Below are positions 27,255 to 36,746 of a DNA stretch of 64,000 nt, one piece after another (within the stretch, counting starts at the first letter, position 1; each line of letters starts with the position of its first letter). A program made the translations under genes and the position numbers. The stretch is from Paraburkholderia sp. UYCP14C. GTDB taxonomy: Bacteria > Pseudomonadota > Gammaproteobacteria > Burkholderiales > Burkholderiaceae. The stretch covers positions 1 through 64,000 of the forward strand of contig NZ_SELS01000022.1 in NCBI RefSeq assembly GCF_004197395.1. The letters are read 5' to 3'. The notes below the pieces were generated by a model, which saw only the letters and a list, made by a program, of their open reading frames with translations, was not told the DNA's origin and searched no databases.

Positions 27255-28184
27255 ATGAACGCCAAGAAAATTCGCCACTACCTGCAGTTCAAGGACTTCT
27301 CGCTGGAAGACTACGAGTACGTGCTGGAACGCGCGCGCATCCTGAAACGCAAATTCAAGAACTACGAGACCTATCACCCGCTGCATGACCGCACGCTGGC
27401 GATGATCTTCGAAAAGAATTCGACGCGCACGCGCCTGTCGTTCGAAGCCGGCATCTTCCAGCTCGGCGGCCACGCGGTGTTCATGAGCACGCGCGACACG
27501 CAACTCGGCCGCGGCGAGCCGATCGAAGATGCCGCGCAGGTGATCTCGCGCATGGTCGACATCATCATGATCCGCACGTTCGGCCAGGACATCATCCAGC
27601 GCTTCGCCGAGAATTCGCGCGTGCCGGTGATCAACGGGCTCACGAACGAATACCACCCGTGTCAGGTGCTCGCGGACATCTTCACGTACTTCGAGCATCG
27701 CGGTCCGATCCGCGACAAGACGGTCGCGTGGGTCGGCGACGCCAACAACATGCTGTACACGTGGATCGAAGCCGCGCAGATTCTCGGCTTCAAGCTGCGC
27801 CTGTCCACGCCGCCGGGCTACAAGCTCGACCGCGCGCTCGTCGCGGCGGACAGCGCACCGTTCTACGAGGAGTTCGACGATCCGAACGAAGCCTGCGCGG
27901 GCGCCGATCTCGTCACCACCGACGTGTGGACCAGCATGGGCTTCGAGGCCGAGAACGAAGCGCGCAAGAAAGCTTTCGCGGACTGGTGCGTCGACGCCGA
28001 CATGATGGCGCGCGCGAATCCCGATGCGCTCTTCATGCACTGCCTGCCTGCGCATCGCGGTGAGGAAGTCAGCGCGGAAGTGATCGACGGACCGCAAAGC
28101 GTCGTGTGGGATGAAGCGGAAAATCGTCTGCACGTGCAGAAAGCGTTGATGGAATACCTGCTGCTCGGCAAGCTCAATCACTGA
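27255..28184 (+). CDS. argF: Ornithine carbamoyltransferase
   Basis: A 309-residue catabolic/anabolic carbamoyltransferase-fold enzyme that makes citrulline from ornithine and carbamoyl phosphate. The carbamoyl-phosphate loop STRTR is in FEKNSTRTRLSFE, HPCQVLADI binds the second substrate, and the FMHCLPAHRGEEV motif carries the catalytic Cys and ornithine-binding residues. No other arg gene is adjacent. The start lacks a Shine-Dalgarno site, but the N-terminal AKKIRHYLQFKDFS is as expected for the family. Confidence 0.97.
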   Translation: MNAKKIRHYLQFKDFSLEDYEYVLERARILKRKFKNYETYHPLHDRTLAMIFEKNSTRTRLSFEAGIFQLGGHAVFMSTRDTQLGRGEPIEDAAQVISRMVDIIMIRTFGQDIIQRFAENSRVPVINGLTNEYHPCQVLADIFTYFEHRGPIRDKTVAWVGDANNMLYTWIEAAQILGFKLRLSTPPGYKLDRALVAADSAPFYEEFDDPNEACAGADLVTTDVWTSMGFEAENEARKKAFADWCVDADMMARANPDALFMHCLPAHRGEEVSAEVIDGPQSVVWDEAENRLHVQKALMEYLLLGKLNH

Positions 28185-28228
28185 GCGAGCCGCCCGTATA
28201 GCCCCCGCGGCAACCGCACCGCAGTACA

Positions 28229-28264
28229 AAAAAGGCGCCGGGAGTTTCCTCCCGGCGCCTTTTT
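28229..28264. terminator. Bidirectional terminator between argF and murB
   Basis: A perfect 12-base GC-rich stem (28233-28244 with 28249-28260), a four-base loop, and A/T tracts on both sides. It serves convergent argF and murB. Confidence 0.95.
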
Positions 28265-28323
28265 GCATTCATCGGCAGCGAAGCTTCGCGCGCATACTCA
28301 GCGCGAACAGATCGATCTGCCGC

Positions 28324-29406
28324 TCACAGACAAACCGGCTCCGCCTCCAGCTCCACACCAAATCGCTCGAACACGTCGCGCTGGATCGCCCGCGCCAGCG
28401 CCAGCACTTCCGCGCCGCTCGCGCCGCCGCGATTGACCAGCACCAGCGCCTGCCGCTCGTGCACGGCCGCCGCGCCCATCGCGCGCCCCTTCCAGCCGCA
28501 GCGGTCGATCAACCACCCGGCCGCCAGCTTGACCCGGCCGTCCGCTTGCGCATACGACACGATTTCCGGCTCGCGGCGCTCGAGCGCCTCGAACTGCGCG
28601 GCGTCGATCACCGGATTCTTGAAGAAGCTCCCCGCGTTGCCCAGTTCGAGCGGATCGGGCAGCTTCGCCCGTCGCACGGCGACGACCGCATCGAAAATGG
28701 CCTGCGCGGTCGGCTGCAGGGCCGCGCTATCGACTTCCCCGCTGCTCGCCGCAGGACCACGCGCCGCCAGTTCGCGCGCGAGATCCGCGTAGCCCGCGCG
28801 CGGCCGCCACGCCTTCGGCAAACGGAACGTCACCGACGTAATCACGAAGCGCTCGCGCCCTTCCCGCTTGAAGAAGCTATCGCGATAGCCGAACCGGCAC
28901 GCATCGGCGTCGAGTTCGACCGCTTTGCCGGTCGCGAGCTCGATCGCCCGCAGCGACGCAAAACGCTCGCACATCTCGAGCCCATACGCGCCGATATTCT
29001 GGATCGGCGCTGCGCCGACGGTGCCGGGAATCAGCGCGAGATTCTCGAGGCCGGGCAAGCCCTGCGCCAACGTCCACGCGACGAACTCGTGCCACGGCTC
29101 GCCACCGGCCGCCTCCACATACCACGCGTCTTGATCCTCGCGCACCACGCGGCGGCCGCGCAGCGCCACCAGCAGCACGAGCCCGGCGAAGTCGCCGGTC
29201 AGCACGACGTTGCTGCCACCGCCGAGCACGAGGCGCGGCAGGCTCGCGACGCGCGGATCGCGCACCGCGGCGAGCAACTGCTCCTCACGCTCGATCAGGC
29301 ACGCGAACTGCGCGCGCACGTCGAAGCCGAACGTGTTGTGGGCCTTCAGCGGATAGCCGGCGATGAGGGGCGCGACAGCAGGAGCGGCAAGATCGGATTG
29401 GGACAT
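28324..29406 (-). CDS. murB: UDP-N-acetylenolpyruvoylglucosamine reductase
   Basis: A 360-residue FAD enzyme that reduces UDP-GlcNAc-enolpyruvate to UDP-MurNAc with NADPH. The type I features are present: NTFGFDVRA, the FAD-binding [24 protein letters not shown], the catalytic Ser in NAGSFFKNP, and a C-terminal Glu in [10 protein letters not shown]. The ATG at 29406 begins the conserved part. The upstream DNA, 29407-29470, is a run of imperfect CAACG-type repeats and is unlikely to be coding. Confidence 0.96.
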   Translation of the reverse strand: MSQSDLAAPAVAPLIAGYPLKAHNTFGFDVRAQFACLIEREEQLLAAVRDPRVASLPRLVLGGGSNVVLTGDFAGLVLLVALRGRRVVREDQDAWYVEAAGGEPWHEFVAWTLAQGLPGLENLALIPGTVGAAPIQNIGAYGLEMCERFASLRAIELATGKAVELDADACRFGYRDSFFKREGRERFVITSVTFRLPKAWRPRAGYADLARELAARGPAASSGEVDSAALQPTAQAIFDAVVAVRRAKLPDPLELGNAGSFFKNPVIDAAQFEALERREPEIVSYAQADGRVKLAAGWLIDRCGWKGRAMGAAAVHERQALVLVNRGGASGAEVLALARAIQRDVFERFGVELEAEPVCL

Positions 29407-29678
29407 CGGAATGGCAACAGGGGAACTGGGCAACGGACAACGAACAACGGGCAACGACCGGGCGACTACGGGAAGCCACGAAAAGCGCCGCATGACGGGT
29501 AGGACGGCAGCAACGGCGCCGCCCGACCCGGCATCGCCCGCCGTCGCGACGCTGCGCGGCAGCCTTGGGCAAAAGGGAGCGGCGTCGGTAAAATGACGTC
29601 CGGTCCGTGATTATAGCGAGTGCCCCGCGCGCAGCCGACCGGCCGCGCCGCGCACTGCCGCACTATTGGGAGAATGCA

Positions 29679-30164
29679 ATGCCATCGTTTGACGTCGTCT
29701 GCGAAGCGAACATGATCGAAGTCAAGAACGCGATCGAGCAATCCAACAAGGAAATCTCGACGCGTTTCGACTTCAAGGGGTCCGACGCGCGCGTCGAACA
29801 CAAGGAAAACGAAATCACCGCGTACGCCGACGACGACTTCAAGCTCGGCCAGGTGAAGGACGTGCTGCTGTCGAAAATGGCCAAGCGCAACGTCGACGTG
29901 CGCTTCCTCGACTACGGCAAGATCGAGAAGATCGGCGGCGACAAGGTCAAGCAGGTAATCAAGATCAAGAAGGGTGTGTCGGGCGATCTGTCGAAGAAGA
30001 TCGTGCGTCTGGTCAAGGACAGCAAGATCAAGGTGCAGGCGAGCATTCAGGGCGATGCGGTGCGCATCACCGGCGCGAAGCGCGACGATCTGCAAAGCGT
30101 GATCGCGATGCTGCGCAAGGACGTGACCGACACACCGCTCGACTTCAACAACTTCCGCGATTAA
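29679..30164 (+). CDS. YajQ-family nucleotide-binding protein
   Basis: A 161-residue YajQ/XC_3703-type protein. [21 protein letters not shown] and [13 protein letters not shown] open the first of two ferredoxin-like domains, and the end [10 protein letters not shown] is conserved. In Xanthomonas the relative binds c-di-GMP and works with a LysR-type regulator; elsewhere RNA or nucleotide binding is reported. GGGAG precedes the ATG. It is convergent with plsY. Confidence 0.95.
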   Translation: MPSFDVVCEANMIEVKNAIEQSNKEISTRFDFKGSDARVEHKENEITAYADDDFKLGQVKDVLLSKMAKRNVDVRFLDYGKIEKIGGDKVKQVIKIKKGVSGDLSKKIVRLVKDSKIKVQASIQGDAVRITGAKRDDLQSVIAMLRKDVTDTPLDFNNFRD

Positions 30165-30173
30165 GCGGCACGC

Positions 30174-30202
30174 CGCGCGAGGCTTGCAACGAGCCTCGCG
30201 CG
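30174..30202. terminator. Hairpin between convergent yajQ-type and plsY genes
   Basis: An 11-base perfect stem (30174-30184 with 30192-30202) with a seven-base loop, ten bases past the yajQ-type stop. There is no T-tract, so its strength as a terminator is uncertain. Confidence 0.55.
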
Positions 30203-30260
30203 AAGTCCGAACCGCTGGCGCCTCGCCTCGATCAAGCCTGGCGACGCGGCTCAGTCCACA

Positions 30261-30896
30261 TCACAGATCGTTGCCCGCCGCCGGACTGGCGGCCTTCTTC
30301 TTGTCGCCGATACGGCTCTCCTGCCCCCGCATCAGCTTCGCGATATTGCCGCGATGCCGCCACACGAGCAGCAGGCTCATCACCAGCACCGCGAGCGCGA
30401 CGATGCGCGGCCCGAACAGAAACACGTAGAAGAGCGGCGCGAACAGCGCCGAGCACAGCGCCGCCAGCGACGAGTAGCGCGTGAAGAACGCGACGATGAT
30501 CCAGGTCAGCAAGGTCGCGACGCCAAGCGTCGGGTTGATCGCGAGCAACACGCCCGCGGCGGTCGCGACACCCTTGCCGCCCTTGAAGCGGAAGAAAATC
30601 GGATACAGGTGGCCGAGAAACACCGCGAGCGACGCAATCGCGATCGAGCGCTCGTCGAGCCCGTAACGCGCGCCGAAATGCACGACCAGCCACACCGGCA
30701 GCCAACCCTTGAAGGCGTCGCCGATCAACGTCAGAATCGCGGCCTTCTTGCTGCCGCTGCGCAGCACGTTGGTGGCGCCCGGGTTGCCCGAGCCGTACGA
30801 GCGCGGGTCGTCGAGACCCATCGCGGCGCTCACGATCACGGCAAACGACAACGAACCGATCAGATAGGCAACGACAGCGACGATCAGGTTTTGCAT
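30261..30896 (-). CDS. plsY: Acyl-phosphate glycerol-3-phosphate acyltransferase
   Basis: A 211-residue inner-membrane enzyme with five or more helices that makes lysophosphatidic acid from acyl-phosphate and glycerol-3-phosphate, the first step of phospholipid synthesis. The three PlsY motifs are visible: [31 protein letters not shown] and a late Gly/Asn-rich region. The C-terminus is basic. The Shine-Dalgarno site before the ATG is weak. Confidence 0.95.
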   Translation of the reverse strand: MQNLIVAVVAYLIGSLSFAVIVSAAMGLDDPRSYGSGNPGATNVLRSGSKKAAILTLIGDAFKGWLPVWLVVHFGARYGLDERSIAIASLAVFLGHLYPIFFRFKGGKGVATAAGVLLAINPTLGVATLLTWIIVAFFTRYSSLAALCSALFAPLFYVFLFGPRIVALAVLVMSLLLVWRHRGNIAKLMRGQESRIGDKKKAASPAAGNDL

Positions 30897-31038
30897 CTGG
30901 GACTCTTATAAGGATCGCGGTCTGACATTCGACGCCCCAACCGCAACAGGGCATGCCCGTCGAAACAGGGCGGCGCACATTTTACCGAACGCGTCCGCGC
31001 GAAAAACATTCAGGCAAACGTCAATTCGCGCATCGGCA

Positions 31039-31530
31039 TCAGTCCACGCTCGCGCATTGCACCGGCCTGGCCGCGAGCAGATCCGTGAGCACCTTCGGCT
31101 CGATGCTGACGAGAAAGCCGCGCCGTCCGCCGTTCAACCAGATCTTGTCCATCTCGAGAATGGTCGACTCGACATACACCGGCATCTGCTTGCGCGTACC
31201 GAACGGCGACGTGCCGCCGATCAGATATCCCGAATGCCGGTTCGCGACCTCGGGCTTGCACGGCTCGACGCGCTTCGCGCCGATCTGCCGCGCGAGGTTC
31301 TTGGTGCTGACGGTGCGATCGCCGTGCATCAGCACGATCAGCGGCTTCGCGTGCTCGTCCTCCATCACCAGCGTCTTCACGACGTGATGCTCGTCGACGC
31401 CGAGCTGGCGCGCGGACTCCTCGGTGCCGCCATGCTCGACGTAGTCGTAAGGATGCTCGCCGAACGTGACGCCGTGTCGGCGCAGCAACTGCGTGGCGGG
31501 TGTTTCGGACACGTGTCTGGATTTGCTCAT
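31039..31530 (-). CDS. ybaK: Cys-tRNA(Pro) deacylase, YbaK/EbsC family
   Basis: A 163-residue YbaK-fold editing protein that hydrolyses Cys-tRNA(Pro). TPATQLLRRHGVTFGEHPYDY opens the domain, followed by VVKTLVMED, the conserved GYLIGGTSPFGTRKQMPVYV loop, and ILEMDKIWLNGGRRGFLVSI. The ATG at 31530 fits the family start; the longer frame to 31701 crosses the promoter area. It lies upstream of plsY on the same strand with a 142-base gap. Confidence 0.93.
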   Translation of the reverse strand: MSKSRHVSETPATQLLRRHGVTFGEHPYDYVEHGGTEESARQLGVDEHHVVKTLVMEDEHAKPLIVLMHGDRTVSTKNLARQIGAKRVEPCKPEVANRHSGYLIGGTSPFGTRKQMPVYVESTILEMDKIWLNGGRRGFLVSIEPKVLTDLLAARPVQCASVD

Positions 31531-31732
31531 CGGCGCATTGTAATGGCGAGTTTGCACAACGGCTATTTGCCGGACGAGCAATTGTGCGGCTTCGACGCTT
31601 GTGGCACGATCGTTCGAAAATAGGCCGGCGCGGTGCGAGATACTGCTTGCCGGGCAAATTGCTTGTGAAAGACTTTGGATGGGACCCGAGTAAGCGCTCA
31701 AGCGCTAGTTCGGCTCGACACAGGAGACAGCG

Positions 31733-33295
31733 TTGAACCAGGCTTCATCCATCCGTGCCACGATCGACATCCCCGCGCTGCTCGCCGCCCTGCCCGCGCG
31801 CATCAGCGACATTCCTGCGCTTGCCGCCGCCCGCGATCCGCGGCATGTCGCGCTGATCGAAGACGCGCGCCGCCTGACCAACGTGCAACTGCGCGATGCC
31901 GTCGACACCGTCGCCGCGCAGCTGCGCGACTGGGGCGTGCGCGGCGGCGATCGCGTGATGATCGTCGCGGAAAACAGCATCGCGCAGATCGTTCTGCTGT
32001 TCGCGACCGCGAAGCTCGATGCGTGGGCGCTCGTGTCGAACGCGCGGCTGTCGGCCGCCGAGCTCGATTCGATCCGCGCGCACGCGCAACCGCGCGTCGT
32101 CGCCTATGCAGTCGAAAGCTCGTCCGATGCGCGCCAGCATGCAGAGCGGTATCAGGCAACAGAGGCATCCACGCAGTCGCCCGACATCGGTGCATGGTCG
32201 TATGCGGTGGACGACAGCGTTCAGGCCGAAGCGGTCGAAGCCTCCAGCGAGCGCCAATGCGCGGCGCTGATCTACACGACCGGCACCACCGGCGCGCCGA
32301 AGGGCGTGATGCTGTCGCATCGCAATCTGCTGTACATCGCGGCCGTGTCGAGCCGGCTGCGCCGGGTCGGGCCCGACGACGTCGTCTATGCGGTGCTGCC
32401 GATCTCGCATGTGTACGGCTTCGCGTCGGTGTGCCTCGGCAGCCTGCATGCGGGCGCGACGTTGCGGCTCGCGCCGCGCTTCGTGCCGGAAGCGGTGCGA
32501 CGCGCCCTCGCCGACGAGCACGTGTCGATCTTCCAGGGCGTGCCGGCGATGCACGCGAAGCTGCTCGAACATCTGCACACGCACGGCCACGCGTGGTCCG
32601 CGCCGCGACTGCGCTTCGCGTACTCGGGCGGCTCGCCGCTCGACGCCGCGCTGAAGGCGCAGGTCGAAGCCGTGTACGGTCTGCCGCTGCACAACGGCTA
32701 CGGCATGACCGAAAGCAGCCCGACCGTATCGCAGACGATGGTCGACGCCCCGCGCGCCGATTGCTCGGTCGGCGAGGTGATTCCGGGCGTCGAAGTGAAG
32801 TTCGTCGGACTCGACGGCGTCACAACTGCGGCGGGTGACATCGGCGAGCTGTGGGTGCGCGGCCCGAACGTGATGCTCGGCTATTACCGCAATCCCGAGC
32901 AGACCCGCGCGAGCGTCACCGAGGACGGCTGGCTGAAGACCGGCGACCTCGCGAGGCAGGACGCGGATGGCGCGTTGCATATCGTCGGGCGCAGCAAGGA
33001 GCTGATCATCCGCTCGGGTTTCAACGTGTATCCGGCCGAGGTCGAGCATGTGTTGAATGCGCATCCGCAGGTCGTGCAGTCGGCGGTGATCGGACGCGCG
33101 GTCGAGGGCAATGAGGAAGTGATCGCGTTCGTCGAGCTGATTGCCGGCGCGACGGTCACGCCCGCCGAGTTGATCGCGTGGTGCGGCGAGCGGCTCGCGC
33201 CTTACAAGCGGCCGGCTGAGCTGAAGGTGCTCGCGGCACTGCCAGCCGCGTCCACCGGCAAGATTCTCAAGCACCGCTTGCGTGAGTTCGTGTGA
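31733..33295 (+). CDS. AMP-dependent acyl-CoA ligase
   Basis: A 520-residue ANL-superfamily ligase that activates a carboxylic acid to an acyl-AMP and then to an acyl-CoA. Core motifs: IYTTGTTGAPKGV (A3), NGYGMTESSPT (A5), WLKTGDLARQDADGALHIVGR (A7/A8), and the C-terminal catalytic Lys in ASTGKILKH (A10). The residues are closest in style to short or aryl/long-chain fatty acid ligases; the substrate is not determined. A TTG start at 31733 is chosen because AGGAGA lies six bases upstream and no ATG fits. Confidence 0.92.
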   Translation: MNQASSIRATIDIPALLAALPARISDIPALAAARDPRHVALIEDARRLTNVQLRDAVDTVAAQLRDWGVRGGDRVMIVAENSIAQIVLLFATAKLDAWALVSNARLSAAELDSIRAHAQPRVVAYAVESSSDARQHAERYQATEASTQSPDIGAWSYAVDDSVQAEAVEASSERQCAALIYTTGTTGAPKGVMLSHRNLLYIAAVSSRLRRVGPDDVVYAVLPISHVYGFASVCLGSLHAGATLRLAPRFVPEAVRRALADEHVSIFQGVPAMHAKLLEHLHTHGHAWSAPRLRFAYSGGSPLDAALKAQVEAVYGLPLHNGYGMTESSPTVSQTMVDAPRADCSVGEVIPGVEVKFVGLDGVTTAAGDIGELWVRGPNVMLGYYRNPEQTRASVTEDGWLKTGDLARQDADGALHIVGRSKELIIRSGFNVYPAEVEHVLNAHPQVVQSAVIGRAVEGNEEVIAFVELIAGATVTPAELIAWCGERLAPYKRPAELKVLAALPAASTGKILKHRLREFV

Positions 33296-33328
33296 AGCGC
33301 GCGGGCCCCCGTGCGCTGCACGTCGTGC

Positions 33329-34279
33329 TCATCCGCGCGGATGATGCTGCGCATGCAGCGATTTCAGACGCTCTCGCGCGACGTGCGTGTAGATCTGCGT
33401 GGTCGAAATATCGGTGTGGCCGAGCAACAACTGCACGACCCGCAGATCCGCGCCGTGATTGAGCAGATGCGTCGCGAACGCGTGCCGCAACGTATGCGGC
33501 GACAACGGCGCATGCACGCCCGCCGCCTGCGCGTGTCGCTTGATGATGTTCCAGAACTGCTGGCGCGTCATGCCTTCGGCGCGTGCCGTCACGAATAGCG
33601 CATCGGCCGCGCGCGGGCCGAGCAGCGCCGGGCGCGCCTCGCGCAGATAGCGCTCGATCCACGCGTGCGCCTCTTCGCCGAACGGCACCAGCCGCTCCTT
33701 CGAACCCTTGCCGGTCACCCGCACGACGCCTTCGTTGAGCCCCACCTCGACGGTTTTCAGCGTGACCAGTTCGGTCACGCGCAAACCGCTCGCATACATC
33801 AGCTCGAGCATCGTGCGATCGCGCAAGCCGAGCGGCGTGTCGAGGTCGGGCGCGCCAAGCAGCGCTTCGACCTGCGCTTCGCTCAACGTCGACGGAAATC
33901 GCGGCGGCTGCTTCGCGGAGCGCAGGCGGACGGTCGGGTCGGCGGCCGCGCGATGCTCACGTACCGCCCACGCGTAATAGCGGCGAAACACCGACAACCG
34001 GCGGTTCGCCGAGGTCGCCTTGTCCTTTTGCCGCGCCGCGCTGTAAGCGCTCAGGTCGGCTTCGCTCGCGATGTCGAGCGACGCATTGCGGGTGTGCGCG
34101 AGCCATTCGCAGAAGAGCCGCAAGTCGCGGCGATACGCGTCGAGCGTGTTGCGCGACAGGCCGTGTTCGAGCCACAGCGCGTCGCAGAAGGCATCGATCG
34201 ATGCGGAGCTGGTCAGCAGCAGCGGCGATTCGGCGGACGTGTCTTCGACGTCTACAGCGGTATCAGGGGGCATGCTCAT
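33329..34279 (-). CDS. xerD: Tyrosine recombinase XerD
   Basis: A 316-residue tyrosine recombinase acting at dif in chromosome dimer resolution with XerC. A SAM-like core-binding domain (about 25-115) precedes the catalytic domain with Arg in SGLRVTELV, Lys in TGKGSKERLVPFG, HTLRHAFATHLL, GHTDISTTQIYTH and the Tyr nucleophile in that last motif. Its ATG overlaps the stop of the upstream ogt gene (ATGA, 34276-34279), implying coupled translation. No integrase-type neighbours are present, so it is the housekeeping enzyme. Confidence 0.94.
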   Translation of the reverse strand: MSMPPDTAVDVEDTSAESPLLLTSSASIDAFCDALWLEHGLSRNTLDAYRRDLRLFCEWLAHTRNASLDIASEADLSAYSAARQKDKATSANRRLSVFRRYYAWAVREHRAAADPTVRLRSAKQPPRFPSTLSEAQVEALLGAPDLDTPLGLRDRTMLELMYASGLRVTELVTLKTVEVGLNEGVVRVTGKGSKERLVPFGEEAHAWIERYLREARPALLGPRAADALFVTARAEGMTRQQFWNIIKRHAQAAGVHAPLSPHTLRHAFATHLLNHGADLRVVQLLLGHTDISTTQIYTHVARERLKSLHAQHHPRG

Positions 34280-34746
34280 GCGTAGGGCACACCTTCGTGC
34301 GCGAGCAGCCAGCGCTTCACGTTGCGAAAGAAGCCGTCGCCGCCATCGTGCGCGAAGCCGCCGATGCCGCTCGAACTCACCACGCGGTGACACGGAATCA
34401 CGATCGGCAAGAAATTCGCGCCGCACGCCTGACCGACCGCGCGCGGCACGCTGCCGAGCTGCTTCGCGAGTTGTCCATATGTCAGCACGGCGCCCGGCGG
34501 GATCTCGCAAATCGCCTGCCACACACGCCGCTGGAATGCGGTGCCGCACTCGGCGAGCGGCAACTCGAACTTCGCGGAGGCGCGCTCGAAGTAACGCTCG
34601 ATCTGTTCGGCCGCTTCGCGTGCGAGCGGCGTCTCGGGTGCGACGTTGGGTGTCGACTCGGGCAGATAGACGATCTCGCGCACGGCCTCGCCTTCGAGCC
34701 GGATGCCGACCTTGCCGAACGGCGCATCGATCACTGCGTTGAACAT
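34276..34746 (-). CDS. ogt: Methylated-DNA-protein cysteine methyltransferase
   Basis: A 156-residue suicide DNA-repair protein that takes the methyl group from O6-methylguanine. The acceptor Cys lies in IVIPCHRVVSSSG, the helix-turn-helix DNA-binding part is GAVLTYGQLAKQLG, and RAVGQACGANFLP is conserved. Length fits the Ogt type without an Ada domain. It is translationally coupled to xerD downstream by a four-base overlap. Confidence 0.95.
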   Translation of the reverse strand: MFNAVIDAPFGKVGIRLEGEAVREIVYLPESTPNVAPETPLAREAAEQIERYFERASAKFELPLAECGTAFQRRVWQAICEIPPGAVLTYGQLAKQLGSVPRAVGQACGANFLPIVIPCHRVVSSSGIGGFAHDGGDGFFRNVKRWLLAHEGVPYA

Positions 34747-34797
34747 GATTGCCTGCTCCTCTAGCGTGCCGGATTGCCGGCACGATTTGCGCCCACT

Positions 34798-36120
34798 TTA
34801 CGCTGCTTCGAGCGCCCACTCCACGTGCTCGCGCACGAGCGCCGACGGATCATCGACACGCTGCCTCAACGCTCGCACGATCGCCGCTCGCGCGTCGGCC
34901 TTAAGACTCGCGGGCGCCGCGCGCAACGCGTTACCCATGCCGACCGCGAGATTGCGCAGCCAGCACTCGTAACCGATGCGGCGAATCGCGCTGCCCTGCA
35001 TGCGCGTATCGAAGTCCTCGGCGCTCCACCCGAACAGTTCGACCAGCGACGCGCGATCGAGCCCGTGCCGCACGTCGAAATCGGCGACCGGCGCGGCCTG
35101 CGCGAACTTGTTCCACGGACACACGAGCTGGCAGTCGTCGCAGCCGTACACGCGGTTGCCGATCAGCGGGCGCAGGTCGAGCGGAATACTGCCCTTCAGT
35201 TCGATCGTCAGATACGAGATGCAGCGCCGCGCGTCGACCTTGTACGGCGCGACGATCGCGCCGGTCGGACAGGCGCCGATGCAGCGCGTGCAGCTGCCGC
35301 AATGCGAGCCTGGCGTTTCGGGCGCGGCCTGCGGCGAGGTTTCGGCGTCGGTCGGCAGCGGGATGTCGACGTAGATCTCGCCGAGAAAAAACAGCGAGCC
35401 GGCGTCGCGCTGCAGCAGCAACGTGTGCTTGCCGCGCCAGCCGATGCCAGCCTTCTGCGCGAGCTCGACTTCGAGCACCGGCGCCGAATCGGTGAACACG
35501 CGATAGCCGAACGGCCCGATCGCCGCTTCGATCCGCTCGGCCAGGTGTTGCAGGCGCTGACGCATCACCTTGTGATAGTCGCGGCCGCGCGCATAGATCG
35601 ACACGACCGCCGCCGACGGGTCCGCGAGCCGTGCCTGCTCGGCCGCGCGCCAGTCGCGCGTGTGGGGTGTCGAGTGTGGCGTGTGTTGTGGGATGGCTTG
35701 CGGCACATCTTGCGACGCGCTTTCAGATGCGCTTCGATGCGACTGCCCATGCGCCTGTTCCGACGCCGCTCCCCCCGGCGTCTGCGCAGGCAAATAGGCG
35801 ATGCGCACGGTGATCACGCGTCGCGTGCCGGCCACAAGCTCGGCCGGCCGCGCGCGTTTCATGCCGTGTTTGGCCATATAATCCATCTCGCCGTGGCAAC
35901 CCGCTTCGAGCCACGCTGCAAGCGGCGCTTCGGCGGCCGACAGATCGGTATCGCTAATGCCGATCGCCCCGAAACCGAGTTCACGGCCCCACGTCTTGAT
36001 GTCGAGCGCGAGCGCACGAAGCGTCGCCTCGTCGAAACAGGACGTTGCACCGGAAGCTCGCGCGGCATCATCGGCCGACGCGGGCGTGCAGGAAACAGGG
36101 GACTTCGGACTTCGGTTCAT
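34798..36120 (-). CDS. queG: Epoxyqueuosine reductase
   Basis: A 440-residue cobalamin and iron-sulfur enzyme that performs the last step of queuosine synthesis in tRNA. Two [4Fe-4S] motifs appear at CGSCTRCIGACPTGA and CDDCQLVCPWN, and GRDYHKVMR holds the catalytic Asp. Residues about 112-160 are a Gln/His/Ser/Pro-rich insertion between conserved blocks, not present in typical members. The start is taken as ATG 36120; a GTG at 36123 is possible. Only 17 bases separate it from divergent tsaE, so the two promoters must lie inside the neighbouring coding regions. Confidence 0.94.
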   Translation of the reverse strand: MNRSPKSPVSCTPASADDAARASGATSCFDEATLRALALDIKTWGRELGFGAIGISDTDLSAAEAPLAAWLEAGCHGEMDYMAKHGMKRARPAELVAGTRRVITVRIAYLPAQTPGGAASEQAHGQSHRSASESASQDVPQAIPQHTPHSTPHTRDWRAAEQARLADPSAAVVSIYARGRDYHKVMRQRLQHLAERIEAAIGPFGYRVFTDSAPVLEVELAQKAGIGWRGKHTLLLQRDAGSLFFLGEIYVDIPLPTDAETSPQAAPETPGSHCGSCTRCIGACPTGAIVAPYKVDARRCISYLTIELKGSIPLDLRPLIGNRVYGCDDCQLVCPWNKFAQAAPVADFDVRHGLDRASLVELFGWSAEDFDTRMQGSAIRRIGYECWLRNLAVGMGNALRAAPASLKADARAAIVRALRQRVDDPSALVREHVEWALEAA

Positions 36121-36137
36121 CACGCCATTTTACGAGA

Positions 36138-36746
36138 ATGCCTGTCACTTCCGATCACGCGACCCTCCCGTCCGCTCCCGTGCTGCTCGAACGCTCTTTC
36201 GCGCTCGCGGACGAAGCCGCCACGCAGGCGTTCGGCGCGCGCTTCGCGCAGGCGATCGAAAGCGTGCGCGCGGCATTGCGGGCACAGCCTGGCGTCGCCA
36301 ACGGCCTCCCGTTCCACGGCCTGCAAGTGCAACTCGTCGGCGATCTCGGCGCCGGCAAAACCACCCTCGTGCGCGCGACCTTGCGCGGCCTCGGCCACAC
36401 CGGCCGCGTGCGCAGTCCGACCTACACGCTCGTCGAACCGTATGTGCTCGAGCGGCCTGCCGGGGAACTCGCGCTCTATCACTTCGATCTGTACAGATTC
36501 ACCGATCCGGCCGAATGGGCCGACGCGGGCTTTCGCGAATATTTCGATAGCGGCGCGGTCTGCCTCGTCGAATGGCCGCAACGCGCGGGAGCGCTGCTCG
36601 GCGTGCCGGATCTCGTCTTCTCGCTGGGGCTCGTCGGCACCACGGACGCAAACGCGGACGCGAATGCGGACGCAAGCACGGACGCACGCATACTCGTCGC
36701 ACGCGCTTATAGCGAATCAGGAAAGGCATGTCTCGAAAGATGTTAA
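36138..36746 (+). CDS. tsaE: tRNA threonylcarbamoyladenosine biosynthesis ATPase
   Basis: A 202-residue P-loop ATPase, partner of TsaB and TsaD in making t6A37 of tRNA. Walker A is GDLGAGKTTLVRA, then SPTYTLVEPY and the Walker B-like LYHFDLYRF. A C-terminal tail carries the imperfect repeat DANA-DANA-DAST-DA (from Asp170), encoded by a 12-base tandem repeat. It is longer than the usual 150-160 residues. It overlaps amiC by 19 bases. Confidence 0.94.
   Translation: MPVTSDHATLPSAPVLLERSFALADEAATQAFGARFAQAIESVRAALRAQPGVANGLPFHGLQVQLVGDLGAGKTTLVRATLRGLGHTGRVRSPTYTLVEPYVLERPAGELALYHFDLYRFTDPAEWADAGFREYFDSGAVCLVEWPQRAGALLGVPDLVFSLGLVGTTDANADANADASTDARILVARAYSESGKACLERC
36645..36686 (+). repeat. 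tsaE: 12-bp tandem repeat inside tsaE
   Basis: Three and a half copies of a 12-base unit, GACGCRAAYGCG-like, in frame with codons for Asp-Ala-Asn-Ala. Copy-number change would lengthen or shorten the tail by four residues without frameshift. Confidence 0.8.

Noticed and set aside
33329-34279. Integrase of a genomic island
   Set aside because: Sequence and context (coupled to ogt, flanked by core genes, no tRNA or attachment repeat) fit housekeeping XerD.
33329-34819. Extended XerD of 496 codons
   Set aside because: The first 180 codons overlap ogt in another frame and have no homology; an ATGA overlap at 34276-34279 gives the true start.
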